DNA of 64,000 nt from Megaustenia siamemsis (GCA_032433765.1 JAVIAB010000160.1:18451549-18515548); one strand, 5' to 3'. Counted from the first letter of the stretch, positions 43,805 through 55,734 are shown. Made by a program: numbers and translations. Notes: a model not told the origin generated them from the sequence alone.

Positions 43805-45055
43805 ATTTGCCGTTCAGCGTCGAGGGGAGATATAATTTGCAGTCTTTTGCTCTCCTGTTCGCCTCTGCCTCTGTTATGTTTCCTAGTGCTTCTAATATTC
43901 CATTCATCAATCCTTTTCGTGGTCGACCTTTAGGTCTGGTATTCCCACAACTTTTATTGAAGGCTCGTTGTGTTATGTTTTGATCTTTCTGCCTTGTCAC
44001 GCGGCCAAACCATTGTATCTGTTATTTCTTTATCTATTCTATGGTGTGGAGGGGGGGCCGCTATTCCTAGGTTGTTTTTTTTCCTCAGTTCTTCATTTCT
44101 GATCTTATCTCTCAGACTGTTTCCTGTCATTCGTCTGACACATTTCATGTCAGTAGAGGTTGTTTTTCTTATTGTTCTTGCATCTAGGGTCCAGGTCTGG
44201 CATTGGTAGCACAACGTTGGGTTGAAGATTGTATTGTAGAGTGTTCGTTTTACCTCCAGAGTTATTTCCTTGTTGGACAATAGTGGTGATAACTGTCCAA
44301 TGATTTGACAGGCTTTGTTACATCTTGATTCTATCTCTGCTGTTTGTGAATTGTCGTTTCTCACTAGACTTCCTAGGTATTTGAATTCCTCTACTTGTTT
44401 TAGTTGCCTGCCTTCATTAGTTATGTTGATGTTCCGTTTATTTTTAGTGACATTCACGACTTCTGTTTTGTTTGTGTTGATTTTCATGATATATTTTGTA
44501 CCTGTACTATTGAGTTTGTTTAAGTGTCCTTGTAGGTCTTCTATTGTTTCATGTATTAGTGCCTGATCGTCTGCAAATAAAAGCTCGTTGATCTCCTCTG
44601 TCTCTGATGGGTTGACTAACTTCCATATATGATCCATGTATGTAATAAACAGTAGGGGGGATAGTACGCACCCCTGCCCTACACCTGATCTAACTTCGAA
44701 GTGGTCTGTGTATCCTGCTGCTGTTCTGACTGTGCAGCTGCTGTTGATGTAGAGACTTTTAATTAGATTGGTTAGATGTTGCCTTACTCCACATGTTGTT
44801 AGTATCTCCCACAGTTGTTCTCTGTTTACTCTGTCGAATGCTTTTTCCTGGTCAATGAAGGCTATGTATAAGTTTTGATTGTGTTCTGTCGTTTTTTCGC
44901 AATAGCTGTTTTAATGTGAATAGAGCGTCAGTATACCCTCTGTTTTTTTTTTTTTTCGGAACCTCATTTGTCTTCTTTCAATTCTAATAAATAGTTCTTT
45001 AGTCACTTTCATCTGTTTCTTCATTCTTCTCCTTTTATTAGCCTTGACTAGTTAA
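43805..45055 (-). mobile_element. LINE-C, 3' half
   Basis: The minus strand carries an RT middle part (FDRVNREQLWEI-like coding around 44800-44870), then the frame 44637-43954, then the C-terminus RPRKGLMNGILEALGN. A poly-A interruption near 44945 and other indels break the RT. This copy defines LINE-C, an RTE/CR1-like non-LTR element. Confidence 0.82.
43954..44637 (-). pseudogene. LINE-C RT/C-terminal frame (227 residues)
   Basis: Starts MDHIWKLV, then NELLFADDQALI, in which FADD is the catalytic C box. Next come MKINTNKTEVVNVTKNKR, QLKQVEEFKYLGSLVRNDN and TLCYQCQTWTL, ending MVWPRDKAERSKHNTTSLQ. It stops at 43954, while homology to the C-terminus continues in another frame. Confidence 0.85.
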
Positions 45056-45139
45056 GTGAGAGTGTATGTGTTGTGTCGCTAGTTTACGACAGAGTCTTAA
45101 TTTCTGTACCTTAAAGGGGGGGGGGCGTTTTTGGAGGCA

Positions 45140-45352
45140 TGTTTAAAGATACATCAGCTTACTAAAAGTACTCTTGGAAAGAAAAATACAAGGTAAGCGA
45201 GGTAGAGACAGACAAAGACTATCATTAATGATTAATATTAAAAGATGGAAAAGTGAGCCTATGACAATCTGCATAATCAAAGCAAGAGACAGAGCGGAAT
45301 GGCGCCTCATGATAGCCAACATTCGATGCGGAGATGGAATTCAATGATGATG
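45140..45352 (+). mobile_element. LINE-B 3' end fragment
   Basis: Blocks for LLKVLLERKIQGKRGRDRQR, IKRWKSEPMTICIIKARDR and the terminal ATTCGATGCGGAGATGGAA, ending AATGATGATGA. Confidence 0.75.
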
Positions 45353-45354
45353 AC

Positions 45355-45500
45355 GGCACATCCGTCCTCGGCATGGTTAGGTTTGCTTGTCAATTGTGCA
45401 CAGATAGCGGCCATTTTAAAGCCTAATTTGTCGACTTTTAGCTGTCATGGTTTCTTTAACTTGGGAGAGTGCACATGAAACCTGTTCTACACCGCTTGGC
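45355..45500 (+). repeat. Repeat-F 5' part leading into the 31-bp array
   Basis: CACATCCGTCCTCGGCATGG, CAGATAGCGGCCATTTTAAA and GAGAGTGCACATGAAACC blocks match 9350-9490. At the point where repeat-F has GTCTAGACATCGGATCTCAC the sequence passes into the tandem array. Confidence 0.65.
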
Positions 45501-48500
45501 TAAACATGGAATCTCTCTACTCAGAGAGGGCTAGATAAGGTATCTCATTACCATGGGAGGACTAGACATGGGATCTCACTACCAAGAGAGGGCTAGATAT
45601 GGTATCTCATTACCATGGGAGGACTAGACATGGGATCTCACTACCAAGAGAGGGCTAGACATGGGATCTCTCTACCAAGAGAGGGCTAGACATGAGATTT
45701 CACTAACAAGAGAGGACGAGACATGGGATTCCACTACAAAGAGAGGGCTAGACATGGGATCTCACTACAACGAGGGGGCTAGACATGGGACCTCACTACA
45801 ACGAGAGGGCTAGGCAAGGGATCTCACTACAACGAGGGGGCTAGCAATGGGATCTCACTACAACGAGGGGGTTAGACATGGGATCTCACTACAAAGAGAG
45901 GGCTAGACATGGGATCTCATTACCAAGAGAGGGCTAGACATAGGATCTCACTACCAAGAGAGGGCTAGACATGGGATCTCTCTACTACGAGAGGGCTAGA
46001 CATGCGATCTCACAACAAAGAGGGGGCTAGACATGGGATCTCAATACCAAGAGAGCGCTAGACATGGGATCTCACTACAATGAGGGGGCTAGACATGGGA
46101 TCTTACTACCAAGAGAGGGCTAGACATTCGATCTCACTACCAAGAGAGGGCTAGACATGGGATCTCTCTACCAAGAGAGGGCTAGACATGGGATCTCACT
46201 ACCAAGAGAGGGCTAGACATGGGATCTCACTACCAAGAGAGGGCTAGACATGGGATCTCTCTACCAAGAGAGGGCTAGACATGGGATCTCTCTACCAAGA
46301 GAGGGCTAGACATGGGATCTCTCTACCAAGAGAGGGCTAGACATGGGATCTCTCTACCAAGAGAGGGCTAGACATGGGATCTCTCTACCAAGAGAGGGCT
46401 AGACATGGGATCTCTCTACCAAGAGAGGGCTAGACATGGGATCTCTCTACCAAGAGAGGGCTAGACATGGGATCTCTCTACCAAGAGAGGGCTAGACATG
46501 GGATCTCTCTACCAAGAGAGGGCTAGACATGGGATCTCTCTACCAAGAGAGGGCTAGACATGGGATCTCACTACCAAGAGAGGGCTAGACATGGGATCTC
46601 ACTACCAAGAGAGGGCTAGACATGGGATCTCTCTACCAAGAGAGGGCTAGACATGGGATCTCACTACCAAGAGAGAGCTAGACATGGTATCTCACTACCA
46701 AGAGAGGGCTAGACATGAGATCTCACTACCACGAGAGGGCTAGACGTGCGATCTCTCTACCAAGAGAGGGATAGACGTGTGATCCCACTACCAATAGAGG
46801 GTTAGACATTGGATCTCACTACAAAGAGAAGGCTAGACTATCGGATCTCATTACCCAGAGAGGGATAGACATGGGATCTCACTACCCAGAGAGGGCTAGA
46901 CATGGGATCTCACTACCAAGAGAGGACGAGACATGGGATCTCACTACAACGAGGGGGCTAGACATGGGACCTCACTACAACGAGAGGGCTAGGCATGGGA
47001 TCTCACTACAACGAGGGGGCTAGCAATGGGATCTCACTACAACGAGGGGGCTAGACATGGGATCTCACTACAAAGAGAGGGCTAGACATGGGATCTCATT
47101 ACCAAGAGATGGCTAGACATGGGATCTCACTACCAAGAGAGGGCTAGACATGGGATCTCTCTACCACGAGAGGGCTAGACATGCGATCTCACAACAAAGA
47201 GGGGGCTAGACATGGGATCTCAATACCAAGAGAGCGCTAGACATGGGATCTCACTACAATGAGGGGGCTAGACATGGGATCTTACTACGAAGAGAGGGCT
47301 AGACATGGTATCTTACTACCAAGAGAGGGCTAGACATGAGATCTCACTACCACGAGAGGGCTAGACGTGCGATCTCACTACCAAGAGAGGGCTAGACATG
47401 GGATCTCACTACAAAGAGAAGGCTAGACTATCGGATCTCATTACCCAGAGAGGGATCAGACATGGGATCTCACTACCCAGAGAGGGCTAGACATGGGATC
47501 TCACTACCAAGAGAAGGCGAGACATGGGATCTCAATACAAAGAGATAGCTAGACATAGGATCTCACTACAAAGAGAGGACCAGACATGGGATGTCACTGC
47601 CATTTGAAGGCTAGACATGGAATCTCACTACCAAGAGAGGGCTAGACATGGGATCTCTCTACAAAGAGAGGGCTAGACATGGGATCTCACTAACAAGAGA
47701 GGTATAGATATGAGGTCTCACTACCAAGAGAGGGACAGACATGGGATCTCACTACCAAGAGAGGGCTAGGCATGGGATCTCTCTACCAAGAGAGGGCTAG
47801 ACATGGGATCTCACTACCAAGAGAGGGCTAGACATGGTATCTCACTGCCAAGAGAGGGCTAGACATGAGATCTCACTACCAAGAGAGGGCTAGACATGGG
47901 ATCTCACTACCAAGAGAGGGCTAGACATGAGATCTGACTACCACGAGAGGGCTAGACGTGCGATCTCTCTACCAAGAGAGGGCTAGACGTGTGATCCCAC
48001 TACCAAGAGAGGGTTAGACGTGGGATCTCACTACAAAGAGAAGGCTAGACTATCGGATCTCATTACCCAGAGAGGGATAGACATGGGATCTCACTACCCA
48101 GAGAGGGCTAGACATGGGATCTCACTACCAAGAGAAGGCGAGACATGGGATCTCAATACAAAGAGATAGCTAGACATAGGATCTCTCTACAAAGAGAGGA
48201 CCAGACATGGGATCTCACTGCCATTTGAGGGCTAGACATGGGATCTCACTAACAAGAGAGGGCTAGACATGGGATCTCACTACAAAGAGAGGGCTAGACA
48301 TGGGATCTCACTAACAAGAGAGGTATAGATATGAGGTCTCACTACCAAGAGAGGGACAGACATGGGATCTCACTACCAAGAGAGGGCTAGAATATGGGAT
48401 CTCACTACAAAGAGAGGGATAGACATGGGGTTTCACTACCAAGAGAGGGCTAGACATGGAATCTCACTACCAAGAGAGGGCTAGACATGGAATCTCGCTA

Positions 48501-50392
48501 CCAAGAGAGGGCTAGACATTGAATCTCACTACCACGGGAGGGCTAGACATTGAATCTCACTACCAAGGGAGGGCTAGACATTGAATCTCACTACAAGGGA
48601 GGGCTAGACATTGAATCTCACTACCAAGGGAGGGCTAGACATTGAATCTCACTACCAAGAGAGGGCTAGACACGGGATCTCACTACCTAGAGAGTGCTAG
48701 ACATGGGATCTTGCTGCCACGAGAGGGCTAGACATCGGATCTCACTATCCAGGTAGGGCTAGACTATCGGATCTCACTACCAGAGAGGGCTAGTCATGGG
48801 ATCTCACTACCAAGAGAGGGCTAGACATGGGATCTCACTACCAAGAGAGGGCTAGACATAAGATTTCACTACCCAGAGAGCGCTAGAAATGGGATCTTGC
48901 TACCACGGGAGGGCTAGACTATCAGATCTCTTTACCTAAACAGGGCTAGACTATCGGATCTCACTACCAAGAGAGGGCTAGACATGGGACCTCACTTCAC
49001 AGAGATGGCTAGACATGGGATCTCACTATCAAGAGAGCGCTAGACATGGGACCTCACTTCACAGAGATGGCTAGACATGGGACCTCACTTCACAGAGATG
49101 GCTAGATATGGGATCTCACTATCAAGAGAGCGCTAGACATGGGACCTCACTTCACAGAGATGGCTAGACATGGGACCTCACTTCACAGAGATGGCTAGAC
49201 ATGGGACCTCACTTCACAGAGATGGCTAGACATGGGACCTCACTTCACAGAGATGGCTAGACATGGGACCTCATTTCACAGAGATGGCTAGACATGGGAT
49301 CTCACTATCAAGAGAGCGCTAGACATGGGACCTCACTTCACAGAGATGGCTAGACATGGGACCTCACTTCACAGAGATGGCTAGACATGGGACCTCACTT
49401 CACAGAGATGGCTAGACATGGGACCTCACTTCACAGAGATGGCTAGACATGGGACCTCACTTCACAGAGATGGCTAGACATGGGATCTCACTATCAAGAG
49501 AGCGCTAGACATGGGACCTCACTTCACAGAGATGGCTAGACATGGGACCTCACTTCACAGAGATGGCTAGACATGGGACCTCACTTCACAGAGATGGCTA
49601 GACATGGGACCTCACTTCACAGAGATGGCTAGACATGGGACCTCACTTCACAGAGATGGCTAGACATGGGATCTCACTATCAAGAGAGCGCTAGACATGG
49701 GACCTCACTTCACAGAGATGGCTAGACATGGGACCTCACTTCACAGAGATGGCTAGACATGGGACCTCACTTCACAGAGATGGCTAGACATGGGACCTCA
49801 CTTCACAGAGATGGCTAGACATGGGACCTCACTTCACAGAGATGGCTAGACATGGGATCTCACTATCAAGAGAGCGCTAGACATGGGATCTCACTATCAA
49901 GAGAGCGCTAGACATGGGATCTCACTATCAAGAGAGCGCTAGACATGGGATCTCACTATCAAGAGAGCGCTAGACATGGGACCTCACTTCACAGAGATGG
50001 CTAGACATGGGATCTCACTATCAAGAGAGGGCTAGACATGGGACCTCACTTCACAGAGATGGCTAGACATGGGATCTCACTATCAAGAGAGCGCTAGACA
50101 TGGGATCTCACTATCAAGAGAGCGCTAGACATGGGATCTCACTATCAAGAGAGCGCTAGACATGGGATCTCACTATCAAGAGAGGGCTAGACATGGGACC
50201 TCACTTCACAGAGATGGCTAGACATGGGATCTCACTATCAAGAGAGCGCTAGACATGGGATCTCACTATCAAGAGAGCGCTAGACATGGGATCTCACTAT
50301 CAAGAGAGCGCTAGACATGGGATCTCACTATCAAGAGAGCGCTAGACATGGGATCTCACTATCAAGAGAGCGCTATACATGGGATCTCTTTA
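45500..50392. repeat. 31-bp minisatellite, about 157 copies
   Basis: The unit reads GGATCTCACTACCAAGAGAG followed by GGCTAGACATG. Zones differ: 45.5-46.1 kb mixed units; 46.1-46.7 kb homogeneous ATCTCTCTACC units; large segmental duplications (45.7-46.1 with 46.9-47.3 kb; 47.4-47.6 with 48.0-48.2 kb); and a distal zone (from about 49.0 kb) with two unit types, CTCACTTCACAGAGATGG and CTCACTATCAAGAGAGCGC. Stops occur in all frames, since 31 is not a multiple of three. No gene. Confidence 0.96.
49111..49860. repeat. 186-bp higher-order repeat, 4 copies
   Basis: One CTATCAAGAGAGCGC unit plus five TTCACAGAGATGG units (6 x 31 bp) repeats exactly four times, with GGATCT starts at 49111, 49297, 49483, 49669 and 49855. 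Confidence 0.95.
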
Positions 50393-50399
50393 TTATAGG

Positions 50400-50770
50400 A
50401 TTTATTTTGCTCTTCTTGCACTAACATTTCTCTAGTTCTTCCATCAATTCAAATTTCAAGGGTTGAATTTATTTCTCTGTTTTCAGCTCTTGTTTCCATG
50501 TTTTTGCACCATGCAGGAATGGTGAATATATATAGCAATTTTTTAAATTCTCATTTATAGTTCTGGTGGTATTTATTTCTACGTAAGTATATCTTTCATG
50601 TTTTTGAAAGTACTTTCTGTCATTCCTGTTTCGTTTGTTTATTTCTTTCTATCTCATCATTCTCATCACTTGTTATATTATGTCCAAGATAGTTATATAT
50701 TCTTGAACTCTCTCTGTCTATCTCTCGCTCTTTCCATCAAATTGTTCATATTCTTCTATAAATCCCAATT
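50400..50770 (-). mobile_element. Degenerate LINE-B fragment
   Basis: The minus strand has blocks for YNYLGHNITSDE-like, NTIKNMKDILT-like and ETWKQELKTE, ordered as in 33815-34420 but heavily mutated, with a scrap of the YRRI block near 50745-50770. Confidence 0.6.
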
Positions 50771-51385
50771 AATATACATATAAAACACAAAATAATAAAG
50801 AAAAATATGAGAAACGTTGCAAAAAGGAAATACATTGTTCGCCTGTACAAGAACATTTCACCAAAAGAAAATCAGAAAATGAAAGTTTGTCTCTGACTTC
50901 TCGCGGCACTTGAGAAGCATTTCCGCTGAGTACTTTCAACTTTCCCGCCAAATAACTCCCGCCCAGACAGTAAACGTCCGTGGAAGTCATTCTCTCTCTC
51001 CATCTAATTAGTTCCAAGCCAGTCGGGCAGTTTCGCTGAAGCGTAGACGGCAAACATCTAAGACACAGCTCGAAAGTACAGCTCGCTTTTCGTTACCTAT
51101 TTCCTGTGGTCCGCTCCAGCTCCGGAAAAACAGAACCGTGGCCCAGGAAGTTGACCAGTGAACGGAAGGATAACCAGTGAGAGATGTAACAGAGGGCTCT
51201 TTTCACATCGGACATGATTTATGTACTGACCCGGATGTAGACTCGTGGACTGCGAGCAATAAACGAGGAAGGCGTGAGAGATTTTATATATCTGAGTTGA
51301 CCTTGAAAATAGTATCTACGGTAATGTAATCAGACGATAAGTACAAGCAGTAAATACAAGTACTATCTTCACTGTGCGTATCTTT
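50771..51385. other. No gene seen
   Basis: No repeat match to the rest of the window and no domain-bearing frame. A 94-residue minus-strand frame (50769-51053) has no recognisable motif. This is one of the few stretches that might be unique sequence. Confidence 0.4.
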
Positions 51386-51387
51386 CC

Positions 51388-51535
51388 ATCATCATCGAGT
51401 GCCATCTCCGCAACGAAGGTTGGCTACCATGGATAGCCGTTCTGCTCTGTCTCTTGCTTTGATGGTGTAGGTTGTCATAGGTTGACTTGTCCATCGTTTG
51501 ATGCTACTCGTCCATGTTATATTTTCCACATTTTG
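51388..51535 (-). mobile_element. LINE-B 3' terminal fragment
   Basis: The minus strand encodes SIKRWTSQPMTTYTIKARDR and AERLSMVANLRCGDGT, ending at a short ATC tail. Confidence 0.8.
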
Positions 51536-51559
51536 TAAGAATCGTTCTGTTTCTTTCCA

Positions 51560-51627
51560 CTGTAATTTAAATACAGAAAGAATCATATAGTTGTGAATGG
51601 TTTGTGTGCAATTTATTTAACAGTTTA
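51560..51627. repeat. Long direct repeat, left copy
   Basis: About 68 bp (CTGTAATTTAAATACAGAAA ... TTTATTTAACAGTTTA) repeated with a few mismatches at 52091-52161, on the other side of a LINE-A fragment. Confidence 0.85.
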
Positions 51628-52080
51628 TCATCATCATCAAGTACCAAGCCTGCTGACGTAGGTGATCATGTCTCTCCACAACTTTCGATCATGATAAATT
51701 AATTATCATTTCTGTTGTTGACCTTCTGCCAAGCCATTCTCTTAAGCTGTCTGGTATCTTTTCTCTTTGCTTCCCTCTATCTCTTCGTCCCTCGATTTTC
51801 CCAGTTGTTACAATATATTCCAGTTGTTCTCTTCTCATTACATGGCCAAAAAATGATGATTGTTTCTTCCTAATATTGGAAATTAACTCTCTTTTGCTGT
51901 GGCCTCTTTCAGAACGGTTTCATTAATCTTCTTAGCAGTTCATGGTATTCTAAACATTCTTCTGTAAAACCACATTTATACAGACTCCAGTGATTTTCTT
52001 GTCTGTTGTCCTATTGTCCATGATTCACATCCATATGTTAAGACTGGCTCTACATAACATTTAAGAACTCTTTTAAAAGT
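51628..52080 (-). mobile_element. LINE-A 3' fragment between long direct repeats
   Basis: Starts with an ATC tail and GTACCAAGCCTGCTGACG, then the LINE-A minus-strand signatures (GRRSTTEMI, FFGHVMRREQLEY, YGCESWTIGQQTR) in broken frames. It is cut at about TCTTTTAAAAGTTTATAAC. Confidence 0.85.
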
Positions 52081-52090
52081 TTATAACTAA

Positions 52091-52161
52091 CTGTAATTAT
52101 TTAAATACAGAAAGAGTCATATAGTTCTGAATGGTTTGTGTGCACTTTATTTAACAGTTTA
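52091..52161. repeat. Long direct repeat, right copy
   Basis: Partner of 51560-51627, 71 bp, differing at a handful of positions. Confidence 0.85.
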
Positions 52162-52445
52162 TAACTATCAGGCTAGATAAAGCATGTTGTTATATGCTCA
52201 ACCTAAAGCATACAGAACACACTGCTCAGATGTTGCTATACAGTGACAGATCGTCTACCCTTGCAACATATTTGTCAAACTGACAGCTTGTTTGATCGTT
52301 AGAGCGAGGAAGCACAAACTAAGATACCTCAGCATCCTACCACGTAGACAAACCAACTCATAAAAACAGGCAATTGCTGGTGGTTTGGATTTTGTTACTT
52401 CCCCTTGGCGAGACACGTTACGTACAACCTCAATAAATGTCTTCT

Positions 52446-52530
52446 ATGTGATGGTTATTATTATTGTTATTGTTATGGTTATGGTTATTGTTACGGTTAT
52501 TGTTATGGTTATGGTTATTGTTAAGGTTAT
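52446..52530. repeat. TTATTG/TTATGG simple repeat
   Basis: About 14 imperfect hexamers. Not the TTAGGG telomere unit. Confidence 0.85.
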
Positions 52531-52960
52531 TCGAAGGCCCCGGTATCACTGCAAACGAATTAAAATCTATAATTGCTCAAACGCCTGTGCCAGTGGAATC
52601 ATCCGAATTAGAACTTTTCTCAGGAAGGATCCAAACAAAGAAAGGTAGCTGCAGTCCCCATCATAGCAGCTACAGCACACGCTACAAGACAAGGCCAAGC
52701 GGCACCGATAGTGAACGCAGCTGAACTGCCCTTCGTCATTCATCGTAAGCAATCGGAAAATCGAAGCACGATCCGGATGAAAAACACAACTCACAGTGAG
52801 CACATAGCACTAAACTCATTAGCTCCAACAGCAGGCCGCACTTGGAATATGACGAAACTGCAACAAGGAACACTTTTCAGACTGAGCCTCGATGGTTCAT
52901 GCCGCTTATCCGTCATATTGACAGGAAGTCCTTCTGTCTACTCTGTTTCCTTACATAAAC
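52531..52960 (+). repeat. Repeat-E, plus copy
   Basis: Peptide pieces ITANELKSIIAQTPVPVESS, VAAVPIIAATAHATRQGQAA and GRTWNMTKLQQGTLFRLSL parallel the minus-strand pieces of 35190-35600, in the same order. Frames shift between pieces. The element may be a diverged TE gag-like or ORF1-like relic; unidentified. Confidence 0.5.
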
Positions 52961-53149
52961 GCAATTAATTGTCTTTTCAAATTGTAGTAAGTACATCTGT
53001 CCAGGGGTTACTTCTGTGATCGCAAAGTTAAGATCGGTGTTGGAGAAACAAAGAACCCCGAGGAGGGATAATTGAGTTAAGCTATTTTTGAAGAAAAAAA
53101 TTATCTTCTGTCTCCTCCTTTTTTCTTCTTGGATCTCACCCATTAGGTG

Positions 53150-53225
53150 GGCGTGGGTGCACTGTGTCGTTAGTTAACGACAAAATCGCTATATCTGCAT
53201 CCCGACACATCGACATTCGATACAG
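53150..53225 (+). repeat. Repeat-F fragment
   Basis: GTGTCGTTAGTTAACGAC and the CGACACATCGAC block match 9308-9370 and 45070-45095. Confidence 0.5.
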
Positions 53226-53227
53226 GT

Positions 53228-53905
53228 CATCATCATCAAGTACCAGGCCTGCTGGCGTAGGTGATCATGTCTCTCTACAACTTTCGATCTCAACAGTTAT
53301 TTATCATTTCTGTTGTTGACCTTCTGCCAAGCCATTCTCTTAAGCTGTCTGATATCTTTTCTCCTTGCTTCCCTCTTTCTCTTCGTCCCTCGATTTTCAC
53401 AGTTGTTACAATATATGTTCACTTTTCATTACATGGCCAAAAAATGATGATCGTTTCTTCCTAATATCGTAAATTAGCTCTCTTTTTGCTTTGGCCTCTT
53501 TCAGAACGTTTTCATTATTCTTCTAAAGCTGCCCATGTTATTCTCAATATTCTTCTGTAAAACCACATTTCTACAGACTCCAGTAGTTTTCTTGTCTGTT
53601 GTACTATTGTCCATGATTCACATCCATATGTTAAGACTGGCCCTACATAACATTTAAGAACTCCTTTTCTTGTTTCTATTGTCAAAAATGGATTGCATAG
53701 CATCTTCCTCATTTTTTGGAAAGCTGCTTTTACCTGAGCCATTCTGCATCTCACCTCTTTTGTACATCTTATTCTCAGGTTAACAAAGTTCCCAAATATT
53801 TAAATTCATTTACCTGTTTTAATATTGTTCCACTTATGTTTATTGTGCACTGACGTGATGTTTTTTTCTTTGTTGTTACCATTACTTCTATCTTTTTGCT
53901 ATTAA
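53228..53905 (-). mobile_element. LINE-A 3' fragment
   Basis: From the ATC tail (53228) the minus strand covers the terminal block, GHV-block, YGCESWTIVQQTRKLLESVE (79-residue frame 53515-53754), VRCRMAQVKAAFQKM and, in another frame, the GLSLNSKKIEVMV region. Confidence 0.87.
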
Positions 53906-53934
53906 GGCTGAGTCCTTTCTTTCTTTCTTTTTTT

Positions 53935-53970
<36 letters not shown>

Positions 53971-53972
53971 TC
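53906..53972. repeat. (TTTC)n microsatellite
   Basis: About 14 TTTC units between LINE-A and repeat-F. Confidence 0.95.
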
Positions 53973-54271
53973 GGGACGGGCAGGTTTTCCCCAACAATGT
54001 TGTTTCCCAGACAGCAGCCACTTTTGGCCTACTCATTTCGACCTTAAACAATCAAGGGACCTTTAACATGCGCGAATTCACACGGGACCTCCTGTTTTTC
54101 ATCCTTTTTCAGAGAGGGCTATACTCCAGAGCTCACTCCCCAGATAACATGGGAGGTTAAGGCCACAAAGAAACCATAGATTACTTTTTTGAAAAATTCC
54201 CATCACTTCCGGTAGAGATCGGTCCCTGGACCTTCCTTATCCAGAGACCGGTGACGATCTCTAGACCAACC
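53973..54271 (+). repeat. Repeat-F copy
   Basis: TTTAACATGCGCGAATTCAC, ACGGGACCTCCTGTTTTTC, GAGAGGGCTATACTCCAGAG and TTTTGAAAAATTCCCATC blocks align with 9440-9650. SINE-1 inserted exactly at its 3' edge. Confidence 0.7.
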
Positions 54272-54558
54272 AGTTCCTAGTAAAGTAAAAGTAGTAAACA
54301 GCCCCCGTCACGCCAAGTAGCGTATAGGAAACATGGTGTTAGTGACCATATATTTTACAGACCTTCGACACGTGATTTTTTAGGGTAATGTGGTTGGTAT
54401 TACGCTCGTGTTGCTTTACTTTCCCAGAAAAAAAATCCGGTACCCATTTAAGGCTGGATGAACCCGGTAGCTGTCGGTTGGGATCGAACCCTACCCCTTG
54501 TCCTTTGTAGTCCAGTTCACTAAAATACTCAGCTATTGCAGCTCCAGTAGTTCCTAGT
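54272..54558 (-). mobile_element. SINE-1 with TSDs
   Basis: The body 54282-54548 is flanked by AGTTCCTAGT (54272-54281 and 54549-54558). The sequence is more diverged than the 39.35-kb copy, for example AAATACTCAGCTATTGCAGC in the head. Confidence 0.88.
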
Positions 54559-54960
54559 CTCCTCCTTTAATTACAAGCCTTGTCCGCCCCAACGAACACG
54601 AACGTCATAGGTCGCTAACTACTGACAGGTCTTATTTATCAGTAAAACTGATCTGCCACTTGGCTAGCCAGTGGTTATCTCTCTTAGTGTTCTCCCATTT
54701 TGTTGCCATTAAACAGCTCTGGTGAATTAACCTACCACCAGAAGATTGTATTTGAAAAGCGCTAGAATATCATTCACCAAAAATGATGGAGCAAACACGC
54801 TGGTTGGGCTAAGAACGGGTAGTGAATCATAACTGACCACTTTGCGTGAGGATAAGAGCCAGCAGCTGATCAGGATCCTACTCCATCTACCAAACAATGG
54901 CTCTTATGGCAGAGAAAAAAGTCTGGTCAAGCGTGTATCAACCCACAGGAATGACAAACA
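54559..54960. repeat. Anonymous sequence with repeat-H-like end
   Basis: Around 54820-54960, CAGCAGCTGATCAGGATCC and GTATCAACCCACAGG resemble the 37.6-kb repeat-H copy. The rest is unrecognised. Confidence 0.4.
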
Positions 54961-55036
54961 TCGTCATTATCATCATCATTATCATCATCATTATCATCAT
55001 CATTATCATTAACATCATCATCATTATCATCATCTG
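54961..55036. repeat. (ATC/ATT)n microsatellite
   Basis: CATCATTATCATCATTAT-type repeats. Confidence 0.9.
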
Positions 55037-55039
55037 TTT

Positions 55040-55192
55040 GCACGTTCTTTACAGCTAGTATGAAAGAATCTCTTTCTCTCTCTAGCCAGAACTCATTCAG
55101 AATGTAGCATTTATCACAGCTCGTCTGAATGAATCTCTGTCTCTACCATGATCCCTCACATAACGTAGCATTCATCACAGCCCGTCTGAAAG

Positions 55193-55236
<44 letters not shown>

Positions 55237-55680
55237 GCCAGATCTACCACAGAACGTTACACTCATCACAGCCCGTATGAAAGAATTTCTGTCTCCAGCC
55301 CGATCTCCCACAGAACGTTACACTCATCACAGCCCGTCTGAAAGAATTTGTCTCTAGCCAGATCTCCCACAGAACGTTACACTCATCACAGCCAGTCTGA
55401 AAGAATTTCTGTGTCTAGCCAGATCTCCCACAGAACGTTACACTCATCACAGCCAGTCTGAAAGAATTTCTGTGTCTAGCCAGATCTCCCACAGAACTTT
55501 ACACTCATCACAGCCTCGTCTGAAAGAATTTCTGTCTCTAGCCAGATCTCCCACAGAACTTTACACTCATCACAGCCCATGTGAAAGAATTTCTGTGTCT
55601 AGCCAGATCTCCCACAGAACGTTACACTCATCACAGCCTCGTCTGAAAGAATTTCTGTCTCTAGCCAGATCTCCCAATTG
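55040..55680. repeat. 61-bp minisatellite, about 10 copies
   Basis: Unit blocks AGCCAGATCTCCCACAGAAC, GTTACACTCATCACAGCC and GTCTGAAAGAATTTCTGTC. A pure (CT)n run is embedded at 55194-55235, expanded from the TCTCTGTCTC part of one unit. Confidence 0.92.
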
Positions 55681-55734
55681 TTTTCAAGTTCAACGTCTCT
55701 TTAAACTGCCATCTCCTTTGTCTGTCATTGTCTC

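Noticed and set aside
45500..50392. CRISPR-like array of about 31-bp repeats
   Set aside because: Units are contiguous, without unique spacers; this is a minisatellite with higher-order structure.
52446..52530. Interstitial telomeric repeat
   Set aside because: The hexamers are TTATTG/TTATGG, not TTAGGG, and are imperfect.
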